Source of the DNA: Chryseobacterium sp. CH21
GTDB taxonomy: Bacteria; Bacteroidota; Bacteroidia; Flavobacteriales; Weeksellaceae
Length of the DNA: 64,000 bases
Assembly: GCF_004119445.1 (NCBI RefSeq)
Contig: NZ_QICI01000044.1
Location: 1-64,000, forward strand
Direction: 5' to 3'
Shown piece after piece: positions 1 through 8,728 of the stretch. The notes beneath the pieces were generated by a model. It saw only the letters and a program-made list of their open reading frames with translations, ran no database searches and was not told the DNA's origin. Made by a program: the position numbers and the translations under genes. Within the stretch, counting starts at the first letter, position 1. Each line of letters opens with the position of its first letter.

Positions 1-75
1 AGATAAAAGTGTTTCATCTGAAATTTCCCGTAAAACTTCCAAAATTCTTCCGTAATTTGCAATTAAGTTGTTCAT
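1..75 (-). CDS. 5' end of an unidentified gene running off the left edge
   Basis: The minus strand reads open from an ATG at 75 to the window edge, 25 codons beginning MNNLIANYGRILEV. The peptide looks like an amphipathic helix (isoleucine, leucine and valine spaced with charged residues), as at the start of many small soluble proteins or regulators. It is divergent from the next gene, with about 120 bases between them. No family can be named from so short a piece, and the frame could be chance, although 25 codons without a stop in such AT-rich DNA is mildly supportive. Confidence 0.4.
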   Translation of the reverse strand, partial: MNNLIANYGRILEVLREISDETLLS

Positions 76-198
76 TGTAAATGTTTTGTAGCAAAAAAAT
101 TACTGGTTTTCAATCGAATGAACAACTTATTTTTTTGCATTCATAATGCACAACGGGTTACTGTTATAATAAAGTATCATTACAAATCAAGCATCTGA

Positions 199-692
199 AT
201 GAATCTATTTACATCAAAACTAAAAATTTCCTTATTGATCATCTACTTCATTGTTCATCAAAGCTGTCTAGCTCAGAAAAAAGATGAAATTCATTTGGTG
301 TATAAGGATATTTTTTATCATGATAAAGTAATTGATAGAATTAAATCTTATGATAGCAAAACCGCAATCTATCAAGTAAAACAATTATATCCCGATGGAA
401 ATTACAAGATAAAAACAGTGACATTAAATCTGACAACAAAAACATTAAAGACATTTATAATTTGTATTTAAAACTACAACCTAGAAATTTGCACAATTGT
501 ACATTTAATGATAATAATGAACTCTTCTTAAGTTCAACAATCAGTTTTAATAAAAATGAAAATGTGGATAATTTACCATGTAATATCGATTGGGAAGACA
601 AAGAGAAGTATAATCAAATTGAAACAAAACTATATGAATTTATTTTACCTACGTATAGGTTACAATTTCCGGATGAATCTGTACAGAAGTAA
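199..692 (+). CDS. Secreted protein of unknown function (frameshifted, about 164 aa restored)
   Basis: The gene starts at ATG 199 with a hydrophobic signal peptide (KISLLIIYFIVHQSCLAQ); cleavage before the Gln or lipidation at the Cys are both possible. The first frame stops at 471. A second frame, open to 692, fits as its continuation if one base is missing near 421-434: the protein then runs through LKSDNKNIKDIYNLYLKL without a break. A strong terminator follows directly. I recognise no domain. The C-terminal part is rich in Asn, Glu and aromatic residues. The join is inference; it could be a true pseudogene or, as at ten other sites in this window, a base lost in sequencing. Confidence 0.55.
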
Positions 693-734
693 TATCAAAG
701 CTTCAGATATGTTAGCAAAACAATAAGTATCATC

Positions 735-763
735 AATCCCCCAATCATTTGGGGGATTTTTAT
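735..763 (+). terminator. Rho-independent terminator
   Basis: An eight-base stem (AATCCCCC / GGGGGATT) with an eight-base loop is followed by a T-rich run. It ends the small secreted gene that stops at 692. Confidence 0.85.
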
Positions 764-768
764 TTCAC

Positions 769-898
769 AAAAAAGCCACCGCAAAAGCAGTGGCTAAAAA
801 TCAAATCTAATTATAAGTATGTCCCCTTATAAGTTCGGGTTGTTTTCAGATCATCTTTGTGGAATACTGAATAAATAATAACTACTGTTTGGTGTGAA
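769..898 (-). pseudogene. Duplicated 3' remnant of a susD gene with its terminator
   Basis: About 130 bases match the 3' end and terminator of the intact susD gene (copy at 1476-1605) with roughly five mismatches. Read on the minus strand, this copy encodes the last 24 or so SusD residues (YYLFSIPQR ... SENNPNL), but a GA to TG change puts a TGA stop after PQR. Homology ends abruptly near 898 inside the coding part, and the rest of the gene is missing. The copy keeps the AGCCAC/GTGGCT terminator stem. The two copies form a direct repeat around a roughly 580-base stretch that holds a small membrane protein gene. Confidence 0.85.
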
Positions 899-938
899 CC
901 CATTAATTAGTAATCAAAAGCTTAATTTTGCACACTAA

Positions 939-1348
939 ATGAAATATTTTTTATTTATACCTTTTATGATCTATCAGTTTTTGAAAAAGCGAAATAAAAC
1001 TGATAGCGATGCTTATATGAATAGCATTCTCATTTTTTTTATATATACATTCCTCTATACTTTTTTTTAATCCCTCAAAGTGTAGATTTTGTATTTATTA
1101 TAATCAATAAAATTTCTACTGTTCTGGGATTTTCAACGAATAATAAGTTGGTGAAATATGCATTTTTCATTATATTAACAATACCCTTTTTTGCTTTTAT
1201 TAGAAAAAAAAGGTTGGATACTATAAAATTTAATGACTTTGAATATAAAATAGCTTACGTACTCACAGGTTTTATCCTCTGGTTTCCTATAGCTTTGTTT
1301 ATTTTTTTACTTATTAAACTTTTACTAGTTGAAAATAAAGTAGTATAA
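939..1348 (+). CDS. Small multi-pass membrane protein (frameshifted at a poly-T run)
   Basis: An ATG at 939 opens a 43-codon frame that stops at 1070, straight after a run of eight T (1061-1068). One more T would join it to the frame that ends at 1348, giving about 136 residues with four hydrophobic segments: residues 2-14, 29-58, a segment after KLVKYAF, and the C-terminal ILWFPIALFIFLL. Basic loops (KKRNK, RKKRLD) lie between them. No family is recognised. It sits between two direct repeats of the susD 3' end. The joined reading is inference; the T run could be a sequencing error or a phase-variable tract. Confidence 0.5.
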
Positions 1349-1422
1349 ATTTAAAATCTACGAGTTAAAAATTATTATTTATTCTCGAAAAAGGTTGATT
1401 AATTTAATAGTGTAATATATTT

Positions 1423-1462
1423 AAATCAGAATAGGAAGATTCCTATTCTGATTTTGTTTTTT
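1423..1462 (+). terminator. Rho-independent terminator
   Basis: A 14-base perfect stem (AAATCAGAATAGGA paired with TCCTATTCTGATTT) with a four-base loop, then a T-rich run. It ends the small membrane protein gene. Confidence 0.9.
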
Positions 1463-1475
1463 ACAGTTTTTTATT

Positions 1476-1503
1476 AAAAAAGCCACCGCAAAAGCAGTGG
1501 CTA
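1476..1503 (-). terminator. Rho-independent terminator of the first susCD operon
   Basis: On the minus strand the stem AGCCACTGC/GCGGTGGCT has a four-base loop and is followed by six T. It lies 30 bases after the susD stop and is copied together with the susD 3' end at 769-796. Confidence 0.9.
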
Positions 1504-1533
1504 AAAATCAAATCTAATTATAAGTATGTCCTC

Positions 1534-3027
1534 TTATAAGTTCGGGTTGTTTTCAGATTCTCTTTGTGGAATACTGAATAAATAATAATTACTGTTGGGT
1601 GTGAAAGCCGATTTATCCGGGAAATCAAGAACAGAATGTCCTTTACCGTCTACGGTTTTCACTGTTCCGTCCGGTGTAGTGATCTGTACTTTTATCGGTT
1701 TGCCATCTGCATCTACAAATGGCTTTCTTACCACTGTACCCTGCGTTCTGATAATATCTGAAAGGGAGAATCCTTCTCCGAATAATTCTTTTCTTCTTTC
1801 AATTAAAACAGCATCTATCACCGCGTTCTGAGATAATGAACCATTATAAATATTGGCATTTCTTGCTGATTTCAACTGATTCAGAACTGCTACAGCTTGA
1901 GAAACATTTCCGTTTCTGGCTTCAGCTTCAGCTTCAATCAGATACATTTCCGCAGCTCTCATGTACACAATATCTGCAATAAGGGTTGGTTTAAATTTAA
2001 ACTTAGCATATCTCAGCAATCCTTCTCTTCCTTTCTGTCCGTCCCATGAAAACAACTGGGATCTGATATCATTGGCATCAAAAAGGTCTTTAAAATAAGG
2101 ATCCGCCATAAAGCTGTAATAATAACTTCCTGATGATGATACATCCAGATAATGGAAGGCATAGCTCGCATCAGACTGCTCCTGAGTTTGTGCATGCCCC
2201 CAGATCCATTCAACATTGTTGATATCATTGAAGCCATCTTTATATTTTTCCGGAGCCATTAAAGGAGAACCTTCTCTTGCAATTTTGGCCGATGCTGAAG
2301 CTTTACTCCATTCACCGGTATTCAGGTAGGTTCTTGCTAAAAGTCCGTTCACAACAGCACGGTTGATCTTATCCTTATTATTTCTTGTATAGCTTTTCAA
2401 CAGGTTATCCGCATCGGTAAGATCACTTTTAATCAAAGTATAGATTTCCTCAAGGCTCGCTCTTTTCTTCCCTACTGTACTTGTTGTGGAAGGTTCAGTG
2501 TAAATGGGAGCCGTTAAAGCTGTTTTGTCTTTCAGGTAGCTGAACTGATAAAAGCTCGCCAGATTCAGATAACAGAAAGCACGTAATGCTTTCGCCTGTC
2601 CTTTCACCTGATTCTTTTTCTCCTGGCTACCTTCTGTTCCATCAATTCTTGTAATCACATTATTCATATTATTGATGGTAGAATACAACATAGTCCAGAT
2701 AAACAACGGACGGCTTGCTGTAGTGTTCACCATCTCTGTGAAAGCATAAGTAGAAGCAAAACCATATTTATTAGTCAACACTGCTACATCACTTCCCATC
2801 GCATCACTGGCTCTTAGAACAGTGGAGTAACCGATATTAGCATACGTTGTCCCGTCATTATTAAATTTTGCCCAGGTACCATTCACCACTGTTTCGGCAC
2901 TTTCGGCGGTTTTGAAAACCTCCACACTGTTAGCCTGATCCGTTGGCGCAGTATCCAGATCATTTTCACAGCTTGTCAGCGACAAAAACCCGATGAGTGC
3001 AAACGATATATATTTTAATTGTTTCAT
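1534..3027 (-). CDS. RagB/SusD family nutrient-uptake outer membrane lipoprotein
   Basis: A SusD-like, surface-exposed substrate-binding lipoprotein of 497 residues that would act as the lid of the SusC channel encoded just upstream. The N-terminus is a lipoprotein signal ending in the lipobox LTSC (Cys20), followed by acidic residues as is usual for surface export in Bacteroidota. The TPR-rich SusD fold is indicated by QAKALRAFCYLNLASFYQ, the repeats around NGLLARTYLNTGEW, and the late RAAEMYLIEAEAEARNG and ERRKELFGEGF motifs. It follows susC by 20 bases and shares its SAM-riboswitch leader, so it probably takes part in SAM-controlled uptake, perhaps of a methionine source. The real substrate cannot be read from the sequence. 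Confidence 0.93.
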   Translation of the reverse strand: MKQLKYISFALIGFLSLTSCENDLDTAPTDQANSVEVFKTAESAETVVNGTWAKFNNDGTTYANIGYSTVLRASDAMGSDVAVLTNKYGFASTYAFTEMVNTTASRPLFIWTMLYSTINNMNNVITRIDGTEGSQEKKNQVKGQAKALRAFCYLNLASFYQFSYLKDKTALTAPIYTEPSTTSTVGKKRASLEEIYTLIKSDLTDADNLLKSYTRNNKDKINRAVVNGLLARTYLNTGEWSKASASAKIAREGSPLMAPEKYKDGFNDINNVEWIWGHAQTQEQSDASYAFHYLDVSSSGSYYYSFMADPYFKDLFDANDIRSQLFSWDGQKGREGLLRYAKFKFKPTLIADIVYMRAAEMYLIEAEAEARNGNVSQAVAVLNQLKSARNANIYNGSLSQNAVIDAVLIERRKELFGEGFSLSDIIRTQGTVVRKPFVDADGKPIKVQITTPDGTVKTVDGKGHSVLDFPDKSAFTPNSNYYLFSIPQRESENNPNL

Positions 3028-3047
3028 TGTTTCAATTTTATAAAAGA

Positions 3048-5981
3048 TTAAAGAGTTGCCTGAAGACCGAAAGTGATGGTTCTCATTGCAGGATATCTGT
3101 AATACGTTGTTCCGTCCAAAGCCTGCTCAGGATCCATTCCTTTATGTTTATAGAAAGTCAGAAGGTTTTCTGCCTGAATATAAATTCTGAACTTTTTAAG
3201 TCCGATTTTCTCAAAATAAGATTCAGGAAGGGTGTATCCTAAGCTTACATTTTTAAGTCTTGCATACGTTCCGGAATATAAAAATCTGGAAGATGTTGAT
3301 GTCCAGTTATTTGTTGTTGTACTTAATCCAGGAACATCCGTGTTAGGATTATCTGGAGTCCATCTGTTCAGCATTTCTGCGCTCCATGCGCGTCCTCCTG
3401 CACTTCCGTTATGCATGATCGAAGTATAGTCATTATCCAAAATTTTGCCTCCTATTTTGAATGTCAATAACCCTGAGAAATCAAAATTCTTATAATTGAT
3501 ACTTGTACTGATTCCTCCCGTCAGTTTAGGTAAGGCAGAACCTTGCAACAGTTTTGTAGCTTTTGAATATTCTGACGTCGTTCCTTCCACTGAGTTTCCG
3601 CTGGCATCTGTAGTAACTGTTTTCCACAGCGGCTTTCCATTGCTTGGATCTACCCCGGCCCATTCAGGAATAAAGAAATCATATACAGAACCTCCTACTG
3701 TTAATAACTTAGTTCCCACCACAAGAGAACCTCCGGGTAATTTGGTTACTTTATTGTTTAAAGTACTCAAGTTCACATCTACATTCCACTGGAAATCATC
3801 TGTCTTAACTGGGGTTGTGAATAATGAAAATTCAAACCCTGTATTCTGAATGGTTCCGATATTCGCAGGATAATCACTGATTCCCAGAGATGGTGCCACC
3901 GGCATGTTAAACAGAAGATCCTGGCTTTTTCTTTTAAAATATTCTATATTTCCTTTAATTCTGTTATTCAGAATAGCGAATTCCAATCCTACGTTTAAAT
4001 TAAGATTGGTTTCCCATTTCACATTATTGGTAGACGTTTTCTCCAGTGTTGTCCCTGGTTCACCACCAAGGCTGATAAATCTGTATAGTTCCTGATATGC
4101 GTAATAAAGCGGCTGCCCGTTAGGTCTAAGCAATTTATCATTCCCCTGACCTCCATAGCTGGCACGCAATGTCAATTGATTGAAGACATTCAGGCTTTTA
4201 ATAAATTCTTCATTGGATATCTTCCATGAACCTCCTACTGACCAGAATCTTCCCCATCTGTTATCTTTTGCAAATCTTGAAGAACTGTCTGCTCTTCCTG
4301 AAGCTGACAGGAAATAGGTATTATTATAGTCATATTCTACTTTTCCAAGGAAACTTAATAAGCTTAATTTATTACTGTTTCCGCTGAAGCTTCCTAATAA
4401 AGAGGCTGCATCCGGCTCATAGTAATAAGGCAGTGAGAACTGACTTCTTGTTCCGGAAATCGTCTGATAATCGTATTTATAGAATTCATGTCCTGCCAAA
4501 GCATTGATGTGATGTTTTCCAAATTTCTTATCATAGGTAAGAATATTACTGGTTGTATAAGAAAGCGTTCTTGTATTGGTTTTCGTCACCGAGCCTCCTA
4601 TTTCGGCACCTTGCCCCAACAATGGATTTGAATAATAATGTCCATTATAATTCACCAAATCAACAGAAAAACTTGTTTTGAATTTCAACTCTGGTAAGAA
4701 GGTCAATTCCATGAATCCTTTTCCTGAGAAGTTATCTTCTTTATTATCATTTTTATCTAAAGGCAGTGTTGCTGCAGCATTCTGATTCTGAAGAGCATTC
4801 GTAGGTCTGTATTTTCCAAAATCATAAATCGGGTTTCCATCAGATCCCAAAATATAAGTACCATCCGGATTTCTTTCATAATAAGGATAAAATGAAGGAA
4901 TAAATCTTGCCGCATTGATGATGTTGCTCGCCTTGGAATCTGAAGAAGTAGGAGCCTGCTGAATACTGTTTGTATAATTTAAGTTCACTCCGACATTCAG
5001 CCATTTTTTCACTTCAGAATTGATCTTTAATCTGGTGTTGTATCTTTTATATCCTGATTCTATCGCCATTCCTTTATCATCCAGATACCCCAGTGAGAAG
5101 AAATAATTGCTTTTCTCGCTTCCTCCACTGATGTCTAGATCTACCTGATTTCTCGAAGCTACTCTTTGCAAAATGTCTCTCCAGTCGTCATTCCAAAGTG
5201 CCGATGCACCAGGTAATAGTTTTCCATCTGTTCCTACCGGCTTAGGGTAAGCAGTTCCATATGGATTGATGCCCAATGAAGAAACAAGGTTGTCCGTTGC
5301 CATCTGAGCCGCTTGCTGAGCATTCACTTTTCCAGATTGATATCCGTTTCTCAACGCTTCCCAATACAATTGGAAATACTGATCTGTATTAACCTGTTCA
5401 TAATCTTTCACCGCTCTTCCGGAGAATCCCTGACTGATATTAAAATTGACTCTGGCTTCTCCTTTTTTACCAGACTTTGTGGTGATGATGATAATTCCGT
5501 TAGCTCCTCTTGATCCATACAAAGCACTTGCTGTAGCATCTTTCAGAACACTGATGGATTCAATATCGCTTGGGCTGATAGAGTTCAGATTTCCGTCAAA
5601 AGGAATCCCATCCACTACATATAGCGGATCACTGGAAGCACTTATGGAACCAATTCCTCTGATTCGAATGGTTGAAACTGCACCAGGCTGCCCAGATGCG
5701 CTGGTCGTTTGAATTCCTGCAACCTGTCCTTCCAATGCTTTGGTAATATTGGTGACAGGTCTGTTATTAATTTTATCACTTGAAATGGTTGCTACGGAAC
5801 CGGTATAGCTGTTTCTTTTAGCTTTTCCATAGGCTACCACTACTACTTCATCAATCTCCTTTTCATGAAGGCTATCTTTTTTCGGCTTGGAATTCTGTGC
5901 ATTCATACTGGTCACTCCAAGAAAAAAAGCAGCAACCGGAGGTATCCAAGCTTTAGAATTGAATAAATTTTTGCTAATCAT
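3048..5981 (-). CDS. SusC/RagA family TonB-linked outer membrane transporter
   Basis: A TonB-dependent outer membrane channel of about 977 residues. A signal peptide ends at MNAQ, then a TonB-box-like stretch (DEVVVVAYG) leads into the plug domain with RIRGIGSI, DPLYVVDGIPFDG and the SusC signature YGSRGANGIIIITTKSG. The long beta-barrel ends in a typical aromatic C-terminus (TFGLQATL). The N-terminal carboxypeptidase-like extension found in many SusC proteins is absent. I chose ATG 5981; a TTG two codons earlier is the alternative. The gene is preceded by a SAM-I riboswitch and promoter. SusC pairs usually take up glycans or peptides; the riboswitch argues for a sulfur or methionine-linked ligand. 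Confidence 0.93.
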   Translation of the reverse strand: MISKNLFNSKAWIPPVAAFFLGVTSMNAQNSKPKKDSLHEKEIDEVVVVAYGKAKRNSYTGSVATISSDKINNRPVTNITKALEGQVAGIQTTSASGQPGAVSTIRIRGIGSISASSDPLYVVDGIPFDGNLNSISPSDIESISVLKDATASALYGSRGANGIIIITTKSGKKGEARVNFNISQGFSGRAVKDYEQVNTDQYFQLYWEALRNGYQSGKVNAQQAAQMATDNLVSSLGINPYGTAYPKPVGTDGKLLPGASALWNDDWRDILQRVASRNQVDLDISGGSEKSNYFFSLGYLDDKGMAIESGYKRYNTRLKINSEVKKWLNVGVNLNYTNSIQQAPTSSDSKASNIINAARFIPSFYPYYERNPDGTYILGSDGNPIYDFGKYRPTNALQNQNAAATLPLDKNDNKEDNFSGKGFMELTFLPELKFKTSFSVDLVNYNGHYYSNPLLGQGAEIGGSVTKTNTRTLSYTTSNILTYDKKFGKHHINALAGHEFYKYDYQTISGTRSQFSLPYYYEPDAASLLGSFSGNSNKLSLLSFLGKVEYDYNNTYFLSASGRADSSSRFAKDNRWGRFWSVGGSWKISNEEFIKSLNVFNQLTLRASYGGQGNDKLLRPNGQPLYYAYQELYRFISLGGEPGTTLEKTSTNNVKWETNLNLNVGLEFAILNNRIKGNIEYFKRKSQDLLFNMPVAPSLGISDYPANIGTIQNTGFEFSLFTTPVKTDDFQWNVDVNLSTLNNKVTKLPGGSLVVGTKLLTVGGSVYDFFIPEWAGVDPSNGKPLWKTVTTDASGNSVEGTTSEYSKATKLLQGSALPKLTGGISTSINYKNFDFSGLLTFKIGGKILDNDYTSIMHNGSAGGRAWSAEMLNRWTPDNPNTDVPGLSTTTNNWTSTSSRFLYSGTYARLKNVSLGYTLPESYFEKIGLKKFRIYIQAENLLTFYKHKGMDPEQALDGTTYYRYPAMRTITFGLQATL

Positions 5982-6013
5982 AATCAATTTTATTTATCAT
6001 ATATTAAAATTTA

Positions 6014-6041
6014 GCCCTTTGCAGAAAAGCCAGCAAAGGGC
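6014..6041 (-). promoter_or_regulatory. Hairpin in the susC leader, candidate riboswitch expression platform
   Basis: Between the SAM-I aptamer and the susC ATG the minus strand has a perfect nine-base stem (GCCCTTTGC / GCAAAGGGC) with a ten-base loop, then TAAATTTTAATAT. It could be a SAM-dependent terminator with a weak U tract or could mask the translation start. The function is inferred from position. Confidence 0.55.
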
Positions 6042-6065
6042 ATCGATAAATACGATAAACCAAAT

Positions 6066-6162
6066 GCTTATTTCTCCTAAAAAGGCTGAATGTAACACCT
6101 TGCCCCACGGGTAGGTTGTCAAGATCTCACAGGGTCAGTTCCCTCCATCTTTCTTTATAAGC
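6066..6162 (-). promoter_or_regulatory. SAM-I (S-box) riboswitch aptamer
   Basis: Read on the minus strand, the 97 bases match the S-box consensus in order. P1 is closed by GCTTAT and ATAAGC. J1/2 reads AAAGA. P2 is AAGAT/ATCTT with the GGAGGGAACTGACCC core and the kink-turn GTGAGAT. Then come GACAACC, the P3 helix CCTACCCGTGGGGCAAGG, the conserved AAGGTGTTA, and P4 (CCTTTTTAGG). It starts about ten bases after the predicted transcription start and precedes susC by 84 bases. In this family SAM binding switches the downstream genes off, so the SusCD pair should be expressed when SAM or methionine is scarce. Confidence 0.93.
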
Positions 6163-6179
6163 CGATCGAAATATGGTTG

Positions 6180-6217
6180 CAAAGCTAAAAACTTTTAGTC
6201 TACAAAACAAGTAGACT
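6180..6217 (-). promoter_or_regulatory. Bacteroidota-type promoter for the riboswitch-susCD operon, with inverted repeat
   Basis: The minus strand carries TTG (6210-6208), 20 bases, then TAGCTTTG (6187-6180), a full match to TTG-N17-23-TAnnTTTG. A seven-base perfect inverted repeat (AGTCTAC at 6197-6203, GTAGACT at 6211-6217, seven-base spacer) spans the -33 element and could be an operator. Confidence 0.75.
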
Positions 6218-6407
6218 TATTTGTTTTTCATGATAATTTTTCAAAAATTAACGTAAATTTTTAATAAAACTCCCTACAACAAAGTGTTACACTCCTTATC
6301 ATTTTATCAGACATGATAAATATCATTATTAATAATTCAATTAACGAAAAGCGAATCAATGAAGAAATTTTTGACCATTAATTAAAAAAAGTTTTTAATT
6401 TTATAGT

Positions 6408-6815
6408 ATGAAAGTTTTGATCATCAATGGCCCTAACCTTAATCTGTTAGGCACAAGAGAACCGGAAATCTATGGAAATGTTTCTATGGAAAGCTATTTG
6501 GAGATATTAAAATCCGAGTTTCAAACTCATGAATTAAAATATTACCAGTCTAATATTGAAGGAGAGCTTATCAACAGACTTCAGGAGGATGATTTTGATG
6601 CAGTAGTAATCAATCCGGGAGCTTTTACTCATTATTCTTATGCTATTGCAGACTGTCTAAAAAATATCAGGAAACCAAAAGTAGAAGTTCATATCAGTAA
6701 TATCTACAAAAGAGAGGAATTCCGACAAAAATCTGTAACAGCAGCTAATACGGATGCGGTTTTATCTGGTTTTGGAATGGATGGGTATAGATTGGCTTTA
6801 TTGAGTTTAAAATAA
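6408..6815 (+). CDS. aroQ: 3-dehydroquinate dehydratase, type II
   Basis: Converts 3-dehydroquinate to 3-dehydroshikimate in the shikimate pathway as a cytoplasmic dodecamer. At 135 residues it is slightly short but complete for type II enzymes. The diagnostic motifs are all present: NGPNLNLLGTREPEIYG at residues 7-23 with the catalytic Tyr, QSNIEGELI, NPGAFTHYSYAIAD, and VEVHISN followed by REEFRQKS, which holds the catalytic His. It is a single-gene unit ending at a bidirectional terminator shared with pckA on the other strand. The start is the ATG just before KVLIINGPN, as in the family. Confidence 0.96.
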   Translation: MKVLIINGPNLNLLGTREPEIYGNVSMESYLEILKSEFQTHELKYYQSNIEGELINRLQEDDFDAVVINPGAFTHYSYAIADCLKNIRKPKVEVHISNIYKREEFRQKSVTAANTDAVLSGFGMDGYRLALLSLK

Positions 6816-6824
6816 GTTTTTAAC

Positions 6825-6850
6825 CACAGATTGCACAGATTTTCACAGAT
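6825..6850 (+). repeat. Three CACAGAT motifs in close tandem
   Basis: CACAGAT occurs at 6825-6831, 6834-6840 and 6844-6850, spaced nine to ten bases apart, just after aroQ. The form is like intergenic CACAGATT-type dispersed repeats seen in many bacterial genomes. No function is evident. Confidence 0.45.
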
Positions 6851-6935
6851 GCATATGGATAATTAGAAGATAATTTATGAAGATAAAGGATAAGATTTAA
6901 TATAAACATCTTAACTGAATCTGCGGAACAAAAAT

Positions 6936-6966
6936 AAAAAAGCCTCATCGATGATGAGGCTTTTTG
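6936..6966. terminator. Bidirectional terminator between aroQ and pckA
   Basis: A nine-base stem (AGCCTCATC / GATGAGGCT, three-base loop) is flanked by A runs on one side and T runs on the other, so it can stop both the aroQ and the pckA transcripts. Confidence 0.9.
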
Positions 6967-6984
6967 TATGTTGATAGGTAACTA

Positions 6985-8601
6985 TTAGATAGTCTGTTCC
7001 TGCAATTGAGGTCCTGAAGCAATTAATTTCTTACCTTCTTCAGTATCACAATATTGCTCAAAATTTTTGATATATCTTGAAGCAAGATCTTTTGCTTTTT
7101 CTTCCCATTCTGAAGCATTTTCATAGGTATCTCTAGGATCTAAAATACCTGTAGAAACATTTGGTAATTCAGTAGGAATCTCAAGGTTCATGATTGGAAC
7201 CTGAGTTTTTGGAGCATTATCAATAGAACCGTCAATGATAGCATCAATAATTGCTCTTGTATCTTTCAGAGAGATTCTGCTTCCGGTACCATTCCAACCT
7301 GTATTTACTAAATAGGCTTTAGCACCATGTTCCTGCATTTTACCGATCAATGTTTTAGAATACATTGTTGGGTGTAATGTAAGGAATGCTTCACCAAATG
7401 CAGGTGAGAAAGATGGTTGAGGCTCTGTAATTCCTCTTTCAGTTCCTGCTAATTTTGAAGTATAACCGCAAAGGAAATGGTATTGAGCCTGATCTTCATT
7501 CAGGATAGAAACCGGAGGAAGTACTCCGAATGCATCTGCTGAAAGGTATACGATCTTCTTAGCATGACCTGCTTTAGAAGGCAATACAATTTTGTTGATA
7601 TGATAGATTGGATAAGAAACTCTTGTATTTTCTGTGATAGATCCATCAGTATAATCTGCTACTCCATTGTTCACAACAACGTTTTCAAGAAGTGCATCTC
7701 TTTTGATCGCTCTGAAAATATCCGGTTCTTTTTCTTCTGATAAGTCAATTACTTTAGCGTAGCATCCCCCTTCGTAGTTGAATACTCCGTTGTTATCCCA
7801 TCCGTGCTCATCGTCACCGATAAGATATCTTTTAGGATCTGCTGACAAAGTAGTTTTACCTGTTCCTGAAAGACCAAAGAATAAAGCAACATCCCCTTTT
7901 TCACCTACGTTTGCAGAACAGTGCATTGAAGCCATACCTTTTAATGGAAGGTAATAATTCATCATTGCAAACATACCTTTCTTCATCTCACCTCCGTACC
8001 AAGTACCTCCGATGATCTGTAGTTTTTCAGTAAGGTTGAACATAATGAAGTTTTCAGAGTTTAGTCCCTGAGCTTCCCAGTTCGGATTTGTTGTTTTTGA
8101 TCCGTTGATTACTGTGAAATCCGGCTCACCAAAGTTTTCAAGTTCATAGTGAGAAGGACGGATAAACATATTGGTCACGAAATGTGCCTGCCATGCTACT
8201 TCAACGATAAATCTTACTTTAAGTCTTGTATCTGCATTTGTTCCACAGAATGCATCTACTACATAGATTTTCTTAGCTTCAGAAAGCTGATTCATCACTA
8301 GTTCTTTACAAGAACCGAAAATTTCTGCAGTTGTAGGTAAGTTTACTTTACCATCCCAGAAAATTGTATCTCTTGTAACATCATCCTGAACAATATATCT
8401 GTCTTTAGGTGAACGACCTGTGAAAATTCCTGTTTTTACCGATACTGCGCCAGACTCTGTAAGCTCAGCTTGCTCAAACCCCTGATTTTCAGGAGAAACT
8501 TCAGCCTGGTATAATTCTTCGTAAGAAGGATTATACACTACCTCATAGTTTCCTTTAATCCCTAATTTCTCTAAATCCTGGATGATTTTAGTGTTTTTCA
8601 T
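6985..8601 (-). CDS. pckA: Phosphoenolpyruvate carboxykinase (ATP)
   Basis: Catalyses oxaloacetate plus ATP to phosphoenolpyruvate, CO2 and ADP, the entry to gluconeogenesis in the cytoplasm. Length is 538 residues, normal for the ATP-dependent family. Visible motifs: [12 protein letters not shown] near residue 60 (substrate-binding Arg), the PEPCK-specific [14 protein letters not shown], the P-loop [16 protein letters not shown] near residue 245, and the metal-binding IGDDEHGW. It is transcribed alone. A -7-like TATTTTTG lies 36 bases before the ATG, and the gene ends at a strong bidirectional terminator. Confidence 0.97.
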   Translation of the reverse strand: MKNTKIIQDLEKLGIKGNYEVVYNPSYEELYQAEVSPENQGFEQAELTESGAVSVKTGIFTGRSPKDRYIVQDDVTRDTIFWDGKVNLPTTAEIFGSCKELVMNQLSEAKKIYVVDAFCGTNADTRLKVRFIVEVAWQAHFVTNMFIRPSHYELENFGEPDFTVINGSKTTNPNWEAQGLNSENFIMFNLTEKLQIIGGTWYGGEMKKGMFAMMNYYLPLKGMASMHCSANVGEKGDVALFFGLSGTGKTTLSADPKRYLIGDDEHGWDNNGVFNYEGGCYAKVIDLSEEKEPDIFRAIKRDALLENVVVNNGVADYTDGSITENTRVSYPIYHINKIVLPSKAGHAKKIVYLSADAFGVLPPVSILNEDQAQYHFLCGYTSKLAGTERGITEPQPSFSPAFGEAFLTLHPTMYSKTLIGKMQEHGAKAYLVNTGWNGTGSRISLKDTRAIIDAIIDGSIDNAPKTQVPIMNLEIPTELPNVSTGILDPRDTYENASEWEEKAKDLASRYIKNFEQYCDTEEGKKLIASGPQLQEQTI

Positions 8602-8636
8602 TTTACTTATATTTTCTATTTCTTTATTGACTTCAA

Positions 8637-8644
8637 CAAAAATA
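8637..8644 (-). promoter_or_regulatory. -7 promoter element of pckA
   Basis: TATTTTTG on the minus strand matches TAnnTTTG, 36 bases upstream of the pckA ATG. No clear TTG lies at the right distance, so confidence is moderate. Confidence 0.45.
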
Positions 8645-8728
8645 ATATTAATTATTTGTTAAAGACGGTTTAAATATACTGATATAAGTCAGAATGGCAA
8701 ATAAAAAAACAGGTTTGTAAGATATTGA

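Noticed and set aside
1595..1831. Plus-strand 78-codon frame inside susD
   Set aside because: It overlaps the antisense of a well-supported SusD gene and has no family features. Similar antisense frames in susC, infB and nusA were left out for the same reason.
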